From: Streptomyces sp. NRRL S-31
Lineage (GTDB): Bacteria; Actinomycetota; Actinomycetes; Streptomycetales; Streptomycetaceae
Length of the DNA: 31,577 nt
Assembly: GCF_000718775.1 (NCBI RefSeq)
Contig: NZ_JOCB01000098.1
Location: 1-31,577 of the forward strand
Reading direction: 5' to 3'
Of this stretch, positions 8,227-16,442 are shown in pieces. The position numbers and the translations under genes were made by a program. The notes below the pieces were generated by a model. The model did no database searches, had not been told where the DNA came from, and was given only the letters and a program-made list of their open reading frames with translations. How positions within the stretch are numbered: the first letter of the stretch is position 1; each line of letters opens with the position of its first letter.

Positions 8227-8344
8227 GTGCCGTCCACGGCCCGAGACTCCTTCGCAGGCGGCGCCGGACCGGCGGCCGAGCGCCGCCTGCCCGCTCACCG
8301 GACGGGGCCGGGTGCGCCCCGGAGGGAGGCACCCGGCCCCGTCC

Positions 8345-8371
8345 GGGAATGCGCACACGTGCCGTCGCGTT
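8345..8371 (+). promoter_or_regulatory. Sigma-R-type promoter for trxB
   Basis: GGGAAT (8345-8350) is followed by exactly 18 bases and GTT (8369-8371), matching the sigma-R consensus. Thioredoxin reductase is a classic sigma-R target in Streptomyces. The start point would be near 8377, about 65 bases before the GTG of trxB. Confidence 0.7.
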
Positions 8372-8441
8372 ACCACCCGCGCAAGCCGATCGGGAGCGGC
8401 CGGGAAGGTCGCAGGGGTCGGCGCAGGAGGAGGGCGGAGAC

Positions 8442-9425
8442 GTGAGTGACGTCCGTAACGTGATCATCATCGGTTCGGGGCCCGCCGGTTACACGGCGGC
8501 GCTCTACACCGCGCGTGCGTCGCTGGAGCCGCTGGTGTTCGAGGGCGCGGTCACCGCGGGTGGTGCGCTGATGAACACCACCGAGGTGGAGAACTTCCCC
8601 GGCTACCGTGACGGTGTCCTCGGGCCGGACCTGATGGACGGCATGCGTGCCCAGGCGGAGCGTTTCGGTGCCGAACTGGTGCCGGACGACGTGGTCGCGG
8701 TGGAGCTGACCGGCGAGATCAAGACCGTCACGGACAGCGCGGGTACGGTCCACCGGGCGAAGGCCGTCATCGTCACCACGGGTTCGCAGCACCGCAAGCT
8801 GGGACTGCCGAACGAGGATGCCCTGTCCGGGCGAGGTGTGTCGTGGTGTGCCACATGTGACGGGTTCTTCTTCCGGGAGCAGGACATCGCCGTGATCGGC
8901 GGAGGTGACACCGCGCTGGAGGAGGCCACGTTCCTGTCCCGCTTCGCCAGGTCGGTCACCATCGTCCACCGCCGGGACACCCTGCGTGCCTCGAAGGCGA
9001 TGCAGGAGCGCGCGTTCGCCGACCCGAAGATCCGGTTCGTGTGGAACAGCGAGGTCGCCGAGATCCGGGGCGGGGAGAAGCTGACCGGGCTGCGGCTGCG
9101 CGACGTCAGGACGGGCGAGCTGTCGGGCCTGGCGGTGACGGGCCTGTTCGTCGCGATCGGCCACGACCCGCGTACGGCGCTGTTCCAGGGCCAGCTGGAC
9201 CTCGACGAGCAGGGCTACCTGAAGGTGGCCTCACCGACCACGCACACCAGTGCGGCCGGCGTCTTCGGTGCCGGTGACGTGGTCGACCACACCTACCGCC
9301 AGGCGATCACCGCGTCCGGCACCGGCGCCTCGGCGGCGCTGGACGCCGAGCGCTACCTGGCCGCGCTCCCGGACGCCGGGCCGGAGACCGGGCAGCGGGC
9401 CGAGCCCGTCACGGCCTCGGTCTGA
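8442..9425 (+). CDS. trxB: Thioredoxin reductase
   Basis: This 327-residue class II flavoprotein reduces thioredoxin with NADPH. It has the FAD motif [20 protein letters not shown], the redox pair in [12 protein letters not shown] (Cys136 and Cys139), the NADPH motif [17 protein letters not shown], and the C-terminal FAD motif [20 protein letters not shown]. The CATC motif and adjacent residues are those of true thioredoxin reductases. They differ from the dithiol oxidases of the HlmI/GliT type, so a biosynthetic role is unlikely. The GTG at 8442 is chosen for its AGGAGG site and because the FAD motif then sits at residue 7. No trxA follows, so this is a stand-alone copy rather than the usual trxBA pair. 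A sigma-R promoter lies upstream. Confidence 0.92.
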   Translation: MSDVRNVIIIGSGPAGYTAALYTARASLEPLVFEGAVTAGGALMNTTEVENFPGYRDGVLGPDLMDGMRAQAERFGAELVPDDVVAVELTGEIKTVTDSAGTVHRAKAVIVTTGSQHRKLGLPNEDALSGRGVSWCATCDGFFFREQDIAVIGGGDTALEEATFLSRFARSVTIVHRRDTLRASKAMQERAFADPKIRFVWNSEVAEIRGGEKLTGLRLRDVRTGELSGLAVTGLFVAIGHDPRTALFQGQLDLDEQGYLKVASPTTHTSAAGVFGAGDVVDHTYRQAITASGTGASAALDAERYLAALPDAGPETGQRAEPVTASV

Positions 9426-9493
9426 CCACCGGGTGGAACGACTGGCGCGGCCGGCTGACCCGACGGGGGCGCCGAGGCGAACACCGGACGTTC

Positions 9494-9678
9494 GCGCCGG
9501 CGCCTACAGCCCGCTTCCGTGGTCGCGAGGCAAGCCTCGCCTGGTGACGCTCCAGCCGCAACGGGCCTATCTCAGCGACGAGTTCAGCGATCACATCAGC
9601 CGACAGGCCCGTAATCCGTCGATTGTCGATGATCACCGTACGCGTAGAGTTCCCCACCACTCGACCATGATCAACCAT
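9494..9678 (-). pseudogene. N-terminal relic of an IS5-type transposase
   Basis: Read leftward from the ATG at 9678, the peptide includes RRITGLSADVIAELVAEIG and then RLERHQARLASRPRKRAVG. As I recall it, this is the N-terminal segment of a common Streptomyces DDE transposase. Similarity stops abruptly after VGAGA, and the next residues are non-homologous, with no catalytic domain following. It is therefore a truncated remnant. It lies between trxB and the biosynthetic genes. Confidence 0.55.
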
Positions 9679-9727
9679 CAAGGCTCGACGTCTCACCGCC
9701 AACCGTGCACGAGCTCGTTGGCCTCGC

Positions 9728-9768
9728 GCTTTCCTGAAGCAGGCTGTCCGGCAGGCGGTCAGGAAAGC
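9728..9768. repeat. Inverted repeat between the transposase relics
   Basis: GCTTTCCTGA (9728-9737) and TCAGGAAAGC (9759-9768) are perfect 10-bp inverted arms 21 bases apart. This may be an insertion-sequence end or a terminator for trxB. Confidence 0.45.
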
Positions 9769-9775
9769 AGAAAGT

Positions 9776-9884
9776 GAGTCGGTCGCCGCCCTCCTCAGGC
9801 CGGGGAACGCGGGCTCGAACACAGCAGCCGACCACATCGCCACCGCCCAGGTCGCCTGGCCCAGCTGCCCAAGCGCCACCGGCT
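9776..9884 (+). pseudogene. Frameshifted fragment of an IS1380-type transposase
   Basis: The plus strand encodes ESVAALLRPGNAGSNTAADH then IATAQ, a hallmark segment of IS1380-family transposases. After AQ a +1 shift is needed to continue with RLAQLPKRHR, as expected in the family; in the original frame the reading ends at a stop (ATG*). Only about 35 codons survive. It is a dead relic from a different element and orientation than the fragment at 9494-9678. Confidence 0.6.
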
Positions 9885-9907
9885 GAACGCCGCTTTCCGC
9901 TGCCGGG

Positions 9908-11758
9908 TCAGAGGTGAATCGTGGGCTGCCACAGGTCGAACCAGGCGTCTAGCTCCAGGACGCGCTCCAGTGCCGCGCGCTGCGACTGCTGGAGCGCCTC
10001 GGGCTCGGCCACCGTGATTTTCCGCAGCCTTTCGCAGTCCACCAGGTTCAGCGCCTCACTGTTCCCCTCGCGCAGCACGTCACCGGACTGGCGCTGCAAC
10101 TCGGCGATGTAGCCCGGGTCCTGGGTGGAAGGGTAGGGAACCTTCACACGCCGCATCACGGACTCGGGAAGCAGGTCCTTGGTTGCCTGCCGGAGCAGGC
10201 TCTTACCCATCCCGTCGTACGTCTTGTAGGACCAGGGCGCGTTGAAGACGTAGTCCACCAAGCGGTGGTCGCAGAAGGGCACGCGCACTTCGAGCCCGGC
10301 AGCCATGCTCATCCGGTCCTTGCGGTCGAGCAGGACCCGGACGAACCGGGTCAGGTGCAGATAGGAGATCTCCCGCATGCGTCTTGCGTGGGCGTCCTCG
10401 CCATCGACCGCCGGGACCTCCGCGAGTGCCTCCTGATACCGGGCCGCGAAGTGGCCGCGGAGATCCAGCGTGTCCGCAAGCGACGGTTCGAGGAGCAAGG
10501 TCGCTCCCGTCTGGCTGGAGAACGTCTCCAACCACGGGAAGATGCCGCTCTGCTGCGCCCCGGGGTCGTGGAACCACCGGTAGCCTCCGAACAGTTCGTC
10601 GGCGGCCTCGCCCGACAGCACGACAGTGGACTGCTTTCGTATCTCCGCGCACAGCAGGTACAGCGAGCTGTCCATGTCTCCAAGGTTCAGCGGGAGATCA
10701 CGCGCGCCGACCGTCGCCCTGCGGACGGCCGCGTCCGCCAGAGCGGAGGCGTCCAGTACGACGTCCCGGTGATCAGTTCCGGCGTGTGCGGCCAGATCGT
10801 GGGCGAACGGAAGGTCGGGAGTGGCGCGGACACCGTACGGGCCGCCGTTTCCGTCCCGTCCGGCGAAGGCCACGGAATACGTGCGGATGCGCTCACCGGT
10901 GGTCTCGCGGAAGATCTGGGCGGACAGTGCGGCGAGGGCACTGGAGTCGAGTCCGCCGGAGAGCAGTACGCCGCTCTCGACGTCGGCGACGAGTTGCCGC
11001 CGCACCGTGTCGCCGATTAGCTCGCGGACCCTGCGGACCGTCGTCGGGATGTCGTCGGTGTGCCGGCGCGCGCCGAGCTTCCAGTACGCGCTGACGTGAA
11101 GACCGCCGCGATCGACCCGGACGACGGTGCCGGGGACCACTTCGCGCATTCCCCGCCACACCGCCTCACCCGGCGTCTTGACGAACCCGAGCACACAGCC
11201 GAAGAGTTCCCGGAGGCCGTCCGCGGTCACCACACGCTCGGCGAGCGGATTGACCAGGATGGCCTTGGGCTCCGAGCCGAACAGCACGCCGTCGGCGGTG
11301 GGGTAGTAGTACAGCGGTTTGACGCCCATGCGGTCACGCACCAGGAACAGTTGCTCGTCGCGGCCGTCCCACAGGGCGAAGGCGTACATCCCGTTGAGAC
11401 GTTCAGCGACGCGGGCCCCCCATTCCAGGTAGCCCCGCAGCACCACCTCGGTGTCGCTGGCGGTCAGAAAGTGGTGGCCGCGGCCACGCAGCTCGTCCCT
11501 CAACTCCGTGTAGTTGTAGCACTCCCCGGTGTAGATCAGGACCACCGGACCGTCGGGGGTTTCCACCGTCATCGGTTGCCGGCCTCCCGGCAGGTCGATG
11601 ACGGCCAGCCGCCGGTGCCCCATGGCGGCGTGTGCCGCCGTCCAGAGCCCCTCGTCGTCCGGGCCTCGACAGGCCATGGTGCCGGTCATCGCTTCGGCGG
11701 TACGCCGCTGCTCAGTGAGGTCATGGCGATAAGCAACCCAACCAGCGATTCCACACAC
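9908..11758 (-). CDS. AsnB-type glutamine-dependent amidotransferase
   Basis: This 616-residue class II amidotransferase begins MCGIAGWVAY. Removal of the initiator leaves Cys2 as the glutaminase nucleophile. The glutaminase half also shows MGHRRLAV, YTGECYNYTELRDEL and ASDTEVVLRGY. The synthetase half has the PP-loop ATP site GVLLSGGLDSSALAAL (267-273) and SGEAADELFGGYRW. Such enzymes make ATP-activated carboxylates into amides using ammonia from glutamine. It is the last gene of a leftward run behind two P450s, 57 bases after the first, and sits in a polyketide cluster. That suggests it amidates a polyketide carboxylate or a malonyl-type unit rather than free aspartate. Malonamate starter formation (oxytetracycline, glutarimide pathways) is a family precedent. 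The start is GTG with an AAAGGA site 7 bases upstream. A true asparagine synthetase cannot be excluded. Confidence 0.88.
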   Translation of the reverse strand: MCGIAGWVAYRHDLTEQRRTAEAMTGTMACRGPDDEGLWTAAHAAMGHRRLAVIDLPGGRQPMTVETPDGPVVLIYTGECYNYTELRDELRGRGHHFLTASDTEVVLRGYLEWGARVAERLNGMYAFALWDGRDEQLFLVRDRMGVKPLYYYPTADGVLFGSEPKAILVNPLAERVVTADGLRELFGCVLGFVKTPGEAVWRGMREVVPGTVVRVDRGGLHVSAYWKLGARRHTDDIPTTVRRVRELIGDTVRRQLVADVESGVLLSGGLDSSALAALSAQIFRETTGERIRTYSVAFAGRDGNGGPYGVRATPDLPFAHDLAAHAGTDHRDVVLDASALADAAVRRATVGARDLPLNLGDMDSSLYLLCAEIRKQSTVVLSGEAADELFGGYRWFHDPGAQQSGIFPWLETFSSQTGATLLLEPSLADTLDLRGHFAARYQEALAEVPAVDGEDAHARRMREISYLHLTRFVRVLLDRKDRMSMAAGLEVRVPFCDHRLVDYVFNAPWSYKTYDGMGKSLLRQATKDLLPESVMRRVKVPYPSTQDPGYIAELQRQSGDVLREGNSEALNLVDCERLRKITVAEPEALQQSQRAALERVLELDAWFDLWQPTIHL

Positions 11759-11815
11759 AGGGTGTCCTTTCCCGCAGACGGGAGGCGAATGGGCAGATGC
11801 CCTCTCCGAGGGATG

Positions 11816-13063
11816 TCAATAAGCCATGTCGAATCGAATGGGCAGACTCTTCAGTCCTCCGACGAAGGTAGTGGCCGTGAGCGCCGGTGTGCCGGCCAGT
11901 TCGATGCTGCGGAGCCGGGGCAGCAGTTCGGCGAAGAAGGCCGATGTTTCGAGCTTGGCCAGCGTCGCACCCAGGCACCGGTGCACGCCGTACCCGAAGG
12001 ACAGGTGCTTGTTCCCGGTTCGTCCCACGTCGAAGCGGAACGGGTCCTGGAAAACTTCCTCGTCCCGGTTCGCCGACGGATACATCAACAGCAGGGACTG
12101 ACCTTCCTGGACGGGAGTGTCACCCAGTCGGCAATCCTCGGCCGCCGTCCGCATGAAGGACTTGGTGGGCGTGACCCACCGGATCATTTCGTCCACCGCA
12201 AGGGGCAGCATGCCGAGATTTCCCTTGAGGCGTGCCAGCTCCCGCGGATTCTCCACGAGCGCGTGGAGCCCGCCGGACAGCGTGGAGCTGGTGGTGTCGT
12301 GCCCGGCCGTGGCGATGAGGACGTAGTAGGAGAGGGTGTCCACGTCAGACAGGTACTCCCCGTCGATGCGCGCGTTCGCGATGCGGGACGACAGGTCGTC
12401 CGTCGGATGGGCCCGCCGGTCCGCGGTCATCTCTGCGAAGTACTCGAACATGTCCTGCTTGGGTGCCGCCAGGGCGGTCACCCCGAGTCCCCTTGCCTTG
12501 TCCTCGTCCGCCCTGCCGAACATCTCCTGAGTGAGCTTGAGCATCAGCGGATAGTCGGACTCGGGGAGGCCGAGCATGGCCATGATGACATACAGTGGGT
12601 AGTGGACCGATATCTCGGTGACGAAGTCGCAGAAGCCGTTGCCGGACTCGAACATGAGATCCACGTACCGCTTGGCAAGTTTTCTGATCTGCGACTCCAT
12701 CCCCCGCAGGACACTTGGTTTGAACCAATCGGACGCGATGGCGCGAACAAGCCGGTGCCGCGCGCCATCCAGGTGCACGAGCATGGTGAAATTGCCGCCG
12801 TTTTCCTCCGTATAGCGCTCCTCGTCCGCGGGTGCGAGCGTACTGCGGGGGGCGTTGAGGAACCGCGTGTTCTCCCGTTCGACCCGCATCACATCCGCAT
12901 GACGCGTCACGGCCCAAAACGGATTGACCCCCGGCTCGTCGACCCAGTGCACCGGGGCTTCGTGGCGCAGCAGACTGAGTGCCCGATGCAGGAAGGCATC
13001 GTCGGTGTAGGTCATGGGATCGACGAGGCAACGTCCGGCCTCTTCGACGGTCAGGTTCGTCAC
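11816..13063 (-). CDS. Cytochrome P450 (A)
   Basis: The 415-residue soluble class I bacterial P450 has the I-helix oxygen-activation motif IATAGHDTTSS, the K-helix VDEMIRW (ExxR), SANRDEEVFQDPFRFD, and the heme loop LSFGYGVHRCLGATLA with Cys363 as the thiolate ligand. It needs external ferredoxin and reductase; neither is in this window. The GTG at 13063 has a GGAG site nearby and gives a normal length; the frame is open further upstream but without protein-like sequence. It lies between P450 B and the amidotransferase in one leftward operon, so it most likely hydroxylates or oxidises the polyketide. The pattern TPTKSFMRTAAEDCRLG resembles CYP families acting on terpenoid or polyketide scaffolds, but the position of oxidation cannot be predicted. 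Confidence 0.92.
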   Translation of the reverse strand: MTNLTVEEAGRCLVDPMTYTDDAFLHRALSLLRHEAPVHWVDEPGVNPFWAVTRHADVMRVERENTRFLNAPRSTLAPADEERYTEENGGNFTMLVHLDGARHRLVRAIASDWFKPSVLRGMESQIRKLAKRYVDLMFESGNGFCDFVTEISVHYPLYVIMAMLGLPESDYPLMLKLTQEMFGRADEDKARGLGVTALAAPKQDMFEYFAEMTADRRAHPTDDLSSRIANARIDGEYLSDVDTLSYYVLIATAGHDTTSSTLSGGLHALVENPRELARLKGNLGMLPLAVDEMIRWVTPTKSFMRTAAEDCRLGDTPVQEGQSLLLMYPSANRDEEVFQDPFRFDVGRTGNKHLSFGYGVHRCLGATLAKLETSAFFAELLPRLRSIELAGTPALTATTFVGGLKSLPIRFDMAY

Positions 13064-13192
13064 ACTGACTCCAATGCTTCGATGCTGGACACGCTCATGG
13101 TCGGGAAATCCAGGGCGGTGCGAACCGGCCGGCTGGCAGTCCGCTTCCGCCAACGGCCTTCCCCCGCCCCTGCGGGACGCCGGGATCGACGC

Positions 13193-14386
13193 TCAGGGCT
13201 CCAGCTGTACCCACATGGTGTGCCAGCCGGACATGAACACGGCCTGCTCCCGCCGGTTCGGCAGGTTTGGGGCCGGCTCCGCCCGCGGCCAGCGCCGCGT
13301 CAGCTCGCGCAGGACGACGGCCCCCTCGATTCGGGCGAGCGGAGCGCCGAGGCAGTGGCGCGCGCCGTGCCCGAAGGCCAGGTGCGACGACGCGTCCGGG
13401 CGGTGGATGTCGAGGAGGTGCGCATCGTCACCGAAGCGTTCCGGGTCGCGGTTGGCGGACCCGAGAGACACCAGGACGATCTCACCGGGGGGAATGGTGG
13501 TGCCGGCGATGGTGACCTCGGTGGCGCTGTAGCGGTGGGGGGTGACGCGGACGGAGCAGTCCAGACGGAGGACCTCGTTCACGGCCTGGTCGACGAGGGA
13601 GGAATCCTGCGCCAGTCGGGCCCAGGCCCCGCCGGTCAAGAGTGCGTGGGTGCCGTTGCCGATCAGGTTCATGGTGGTCTCGTGTCCGGCGACGATCAGC
13701 AGGAAAAGCGTGCCCATGATCTCGGCGTCGTCGAGGTCGCCCGCATCCCGCGCCTGCACCAAGGTGGACACCAGGTCGTCGGCGGGGGCGTGGCACTTGG
13801 CCGCCAGCACGTCCTGGAAGTAGGCCGTCAGGGCCGCTCCGGCGTCGGCCGACGCCTCCTGGTCGTGGCCCATCAGCGCGGAGGTCCACGACCGCACCTG
13901 CGGGCGGTCGGTCTCCGGCAGGCCGAGCAGCTCGGCCAGCACGGTGATGGGAAGGGGGAAGGCCACCTCCCGCATGAGGTCGACGGGACCGCTGTAACCG
14001 TCGACCCCGTCCAGCAGCTCGGCGGTTATCTCCTCCACCCTGGGTCCGAGTCTCCTGAGCATCCGTGGCCCCAAATGGGCCTTCAACGGGGCGAGCAGCC
14101 GTTGCCGGTCCGCACCGTCCGACAGCATCGCCGACTTGGCGAACATGCCGGACAGAGGGACGTCCGGTCCGAGGTGGCGCCGCATGATGCGCTGGATTTC
14201 GTCGGCGTCGCGGAGCAGGCCCGGGTGGTGCAGGGCCTCCAACGCGGCGGCATGGCCGTAGACGACCCACGCGCGCGCCCCGTCGGGCAGGGTTTCCCGG
14301 TGGACGGCTCCCTGGCGGCGGCGCGCTTCGTCAGCTTCGTGGAAGCGCTCCCAGTATGCGTCCGCCCACAGAGTCGGCTGTTTCAT
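13193..14386 (-). CDS. Cytochrome P450 (B)
   Basis: The 397-residue P450 has the I-helix LIVAGHETTMNLI, the K-helix VNEVLRLD (ExxR), GSANRDPERFGDD, and the heme loop LAFGHGARHCLGAPLAR with Cys345 as ligand. This is the CYP105/CYP107 style common in macrolide and polyene tailoring. The start ATG at 14386 gives MKQPTLWADAYWERF; a GAGGA element lies about 12 bases upstream. It is the first gene of the leftward P450-P450-amidotransferase operon, 129 bases ahead of P450 A. Its first seven and last twenty codons have a decayed second copy directly upstream at 14611-14678, so a tandem duplicate once existed. Confidence 0.92.
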   Translation of the reverse strand: MKQPTLWADAYWERFHEADEARRRQGAVHRETLPDGARAWVVYGHAAALEALHHPGLLRDADEIQRIMRRHLGPDVPLSGMFAKSAMLSDGADRQRLLAPLKAHLGPRMLRRLGPRVEEITAELLDGVDGYSGPVDLMREVAFPLPITVLAELLGLPETDRPQVRSWTSALMGHDQEASADAGAALTAYFQDVLAAKCHAPADDLVSTLVQARDAGDLDDAEIMGTLFLLIVAGHETTMNLIGNGTHALLTGGAWARLAQDSSLVDQAVNEVLRLDCSVRVTPHRYSATEVTIAGTTIPPGEIVLVSLGSANRDPERFGDDAHLLDIHRPDASSHLAFGHGARHCLGAPLARIEGAVVLRELTRRWPRAEPAPNLPNRREQAVFMSGWHTMWVQLEP

Positions 14387-14610
14387 GTGCGTAGACCGTC
14401 CTCGCTCGAAGGGATCAAAAGGGGCTCGAAGGGCGGAGTCGCTACCCGTCGGCTTCAAGGCCGACTGAGATGAAAAAACCGATAGCAGCCGCATTGCTGG
14501 AACCTCAAACCCAAGGGGTATGTACGGTCGCGCAGTCGCCAGTGAGGGAAGGTCGAGGACTGCGGCGCGTGACGTAGCTGGAGATCGTGCAGATCGCACT
14601 TGCCGGAGGT

Positions 14611-14678
14611 CGGCCGTACCCACATGGTCTGCCGGCCGGACATGAGGACGGCCCGTTCCACAGCATCGACTGGCTCAT
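14611..14678 (-). pseudogene. Internally deleted remnant of a third P450
   Basis: Read leftward from an ATG at 14678, the first codons give MSQSMLW, matching MKQPTLW at the start of P450 B. The reading then jumps to another frame with ERAVLMSGRQTMWVRP, matching the extreme C-terminus of P450 B (EQAVFMSGWHTMWVQLEP). Nearly 370 codons are missing between. The flanking leader (14679-14700) also resembles the leader of P450 B. This is the scar of a tandem P450 gene removed by internal deletion. Confidence 0.7.
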
Positions 14679-14863
14679 ACGTGTGAACCGTCCTTGGCCG
14701 GGAGGTTTGAGCCGCTGCTCGTTTCGACGTCCGCTCCTCGGCCGGAAAATCAAGGCAACAAAAGAAAAGGCGTTCCGCTGAATTCGACCTCGCGTCTGCG
14801 AGTCGGCGGAAGTGTGAACACGTAGCACGCAGAGCTACGGAGAGCCACTGTAGAGGAGAGCAA

Positions 14864-14896
14864 ATGGCGGAGACAAGTGACGCACGTCACACTTGA
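14864..14896 (+). CDS. Possible ten-codon leader peptide
   Basis: An ATG at 14864, five bases after an AGAGGAGAG ribosome site, opens a frame MAETSDARHT that stops at 14896. The ribosome site is one of the best in the region, but the peptide is tiny and unknown. It may be a leader peptide or the truncated start of a lost gene. The Crp-like palindrome at 14876-14891 overlaps it. Confidence 0.25.
   Translation: MAETSDARHT
14876..14891. promoter_or_regulatory. Crp-like inverted repeat
   Basis: GTGACG (14877-14882), CA, CGTCAC (14885-14890) is a perfect inverted repeat. With flanking bases it reads AGTGA-N6-TCACA, one mismatch from the Crp consensus TGTGA-N6-TCACA. It lies about 210 bases before the glycosyltransferase start. 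Crp is known to affect antibiotic clusters in Streptomyces; binding here is inference. Confidence 0.35.
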
Positions 14897-15099
14897 GGTC
14901 CGCTGCTGCTGGGTACTGTGTAAATTGAATTGCCGACCCCCCTGCCCTCCCTGCCGGCTCCCGGGTCAACGCCGCCAGCCGTATGACGCCCGCCATTCCG
15001 GATTGAATGTCGGCCTCGAAAATCACATTCCTTATACCGGCGTATTCCCCCGCCATATCACCGGTTGGTTTTCCTTTTCCCCCCACGTCTGGAGCTGCC

Positions 15100-16314
15100 G
15101 TGCGCGTCCTGGTCACCACTCACGGAATGCTGTCGAATGTGCGCGGTGTGCTGCCCCTGGCCCGGATCCTGCGCACGGCAGGACACGACGTCGCGGTGGG
15201 GACCACCGCGGCCATGGCGGACCACCTGCGCGGCGAGGGACTGCGGCACCTGCCGGCCGGGCAGGACTGGCGCCCGCGCATGGCGCGGGAGGTACAGGCG
15301 CTGGGCGGCGAGCTGGGTCCGCGCCTGCGGGACGACGGCCTCAGATACGGCCTGGCCCTGCGGTACTTCACCGGGCCCACGGCCCTCGCCGCGGCGCGTT
15401 CCCTGATCGAGGCGGCACAGGAGTGGCGGCCCGATGTCGTCGTGCGCTCCTGGCTGGAGTTCGGCGGGTACCTGACCGCCGAGGCGCTGGGGGTCCCGCA
15501 CGTCTCGCTCGGCATCTCGGGCGGACCCGCCCCGCGGCTCTCCCCGGCCGCCCTCGCCCCGCTCATCGCTTCCCACCGCGCGGCCCTCGGGCTCCCGCCG
15601 GACCCCGAGGGCACGAGCCTGTACCGCTACCGCCACATCGCTCTCGTCCCGGCCGGCTATGACCCCGCGGTGGCCGGCATGCCGCGGGTGGCCCACCACG
15701 GGCACGAGAACCCCCGGGACGCGCGCCACCGGATACCCGAGGAGATCGACGCCGCACTCGCCGGCCGCGGCGGGCGCCCCGTGGTCCTGGTGAGCTTCGG
15801 GACTCTGGTCCCGCTGCTGCGCGGCGCGGACCGACCGCGGGTGGAACGCCTGATGGAGACCGTGGTCGACGCACTCGCGGAACTCGACTGCGTCGCCTTC
15901 ATGTCCGGCCGTGACCTGCCGCGCCCCGAACGGGCGGCCACTGCGGAACGTGTCCATTTCACCGGAGACGTTCCGCCTCCCCTGTTGCTGGAGCACTGCG
16001 ATCTCTTCCTCACCCACGCGGGCTTCAACAGTGTGCGGGAATCACTGTCGTACGGCGTTCCCATGGTCACTGTTCCGCTGATCGCCGAGCAGACCTACAA
16101 TGCCGCACAGTGCGCGCGGCTCGGCCTGTCCGAAAACGTTCACCACGCCGACGCCACCCCTTTCGGTCTGGCCGCGGCCTGTCGGCGGGTAATCGCCAGC
16201 CCCGATTTCCGCGAGCGCGCCCGGTCGATGCGGAAAGAGATGTCGGAATTGCCTTCGCTCGCCGAATTCGCCGCCGGTCTTCCGGCCGCTCTGGAAACAT
16301 GGCGCATGAACTGA
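15100..16314 (+). CDS. Family 1 (GT-B) glycosyltransferase
   Basis: This 404-residue enzyme transfers a sugar from an NDP-sugar to a small-molecule acceptor. The N-terminal half starts VRVLVTTHGMLSNVRGVLPL, a Rossmann acceptor domain. The C-terminal donor domain has VVLVSFGTLVPLL, then VHFTGDVPPPLLLEHCDLFL, and the nucleotide-sugar signature THAGFNSVRESLSYGVPMV ending in PLIAEQTYNAAQ. This matches macrolide-type and UGT-like glycosyltransferases. I chose the GTG at 15100 for its GGAG site and because it places the first beta strand at the N-terminus; an upstream in-frame ATG at 15007 would add 31 residues rich in Pro and Phe. No deoxysugar genes are in the window, so the sugar may be a common one such as glucose or be made elsewhere. 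Confidence 0.88.
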   Translation: MRVLVTTHGMLSNVRGVLPLARILRTAGHDVAVGTTAAMADHLRGEGLRHLPAGQDWRPRMAREVQALGGELGPRLRDDGLRYGLALRYFTGPTALAAARSLIEAAQEWRPDVVVRSWLEFGGYLTAEALGVPHVSLGISGGPAPRLSPAALAPLIASHRAALGLPPDPEGTSLYRYRHIALVPAGYDPAVAGMPRVAHHGHENPRDARHRIPEEIDAALAGRGGRPVVLVSFGTLVPLLRGADRPRVERLMETVVDALAELDCVAFMSGRDLPRPERAATAERVHFTGDVPPPLLLEHCDLFLTHAGFNSVRESLSYGVPMVTVPLIAEQTYNAAQCARLGLSENVHHADATPFGLAAACRRVIASPDFRERARSMRKEMSELPSLAEFAAGLPAALETWRMN

Positions 16315-16442
16315 GCACCGCTGCCGCATCACTCTCGAACCGCTCCACCTCCGTAGGTACCGACCGACCGGGGACCGCCGTCCCGACGGCGCAGGTGGGC
16401 CGGCGCGATCGATCGCCGTCGGCGCCGCCCACTCCACGCACT

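Larger units (their letters stand above)
14387..15099. other. Divergent promoter region between the P450 operon and the glycosyltransferase
   Basis: This 713-base stretch separates the leftward tailoring operon from the rightward glycosyltransferase/PKS arm. It contains the P450 remnant at 14611-14678, a hairpin CGTAGC/GCTACG at 14821-14839, a ten-codon leader-like frame at 14864-14896, and a Crp-like palindrome at 14876-14891. The part from 14910 to 15090 is poorer in GC than its surroundings and probably holds the glycosyltransferase promoter, but no -35/-10 pair is convincing. Confidence 0.5.

Noticed and set aside
8442..9425. Dithiol oxidase of a disulfide natural-product pathway
   Set aside because: The CATC motif with following DGFFF and the sigma-R promoter are those of ordinary thioredoxin reductase, and no dithiolopyrrolone or epipolythiodioxopiperazine genes are nearby.
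11060..14473. Very long rightward open frame opposite both P450 genes
   Set aside because: The opposite strand encodes complete P450s with heme-binding loops; this frame has no domain and crosses gene borders.
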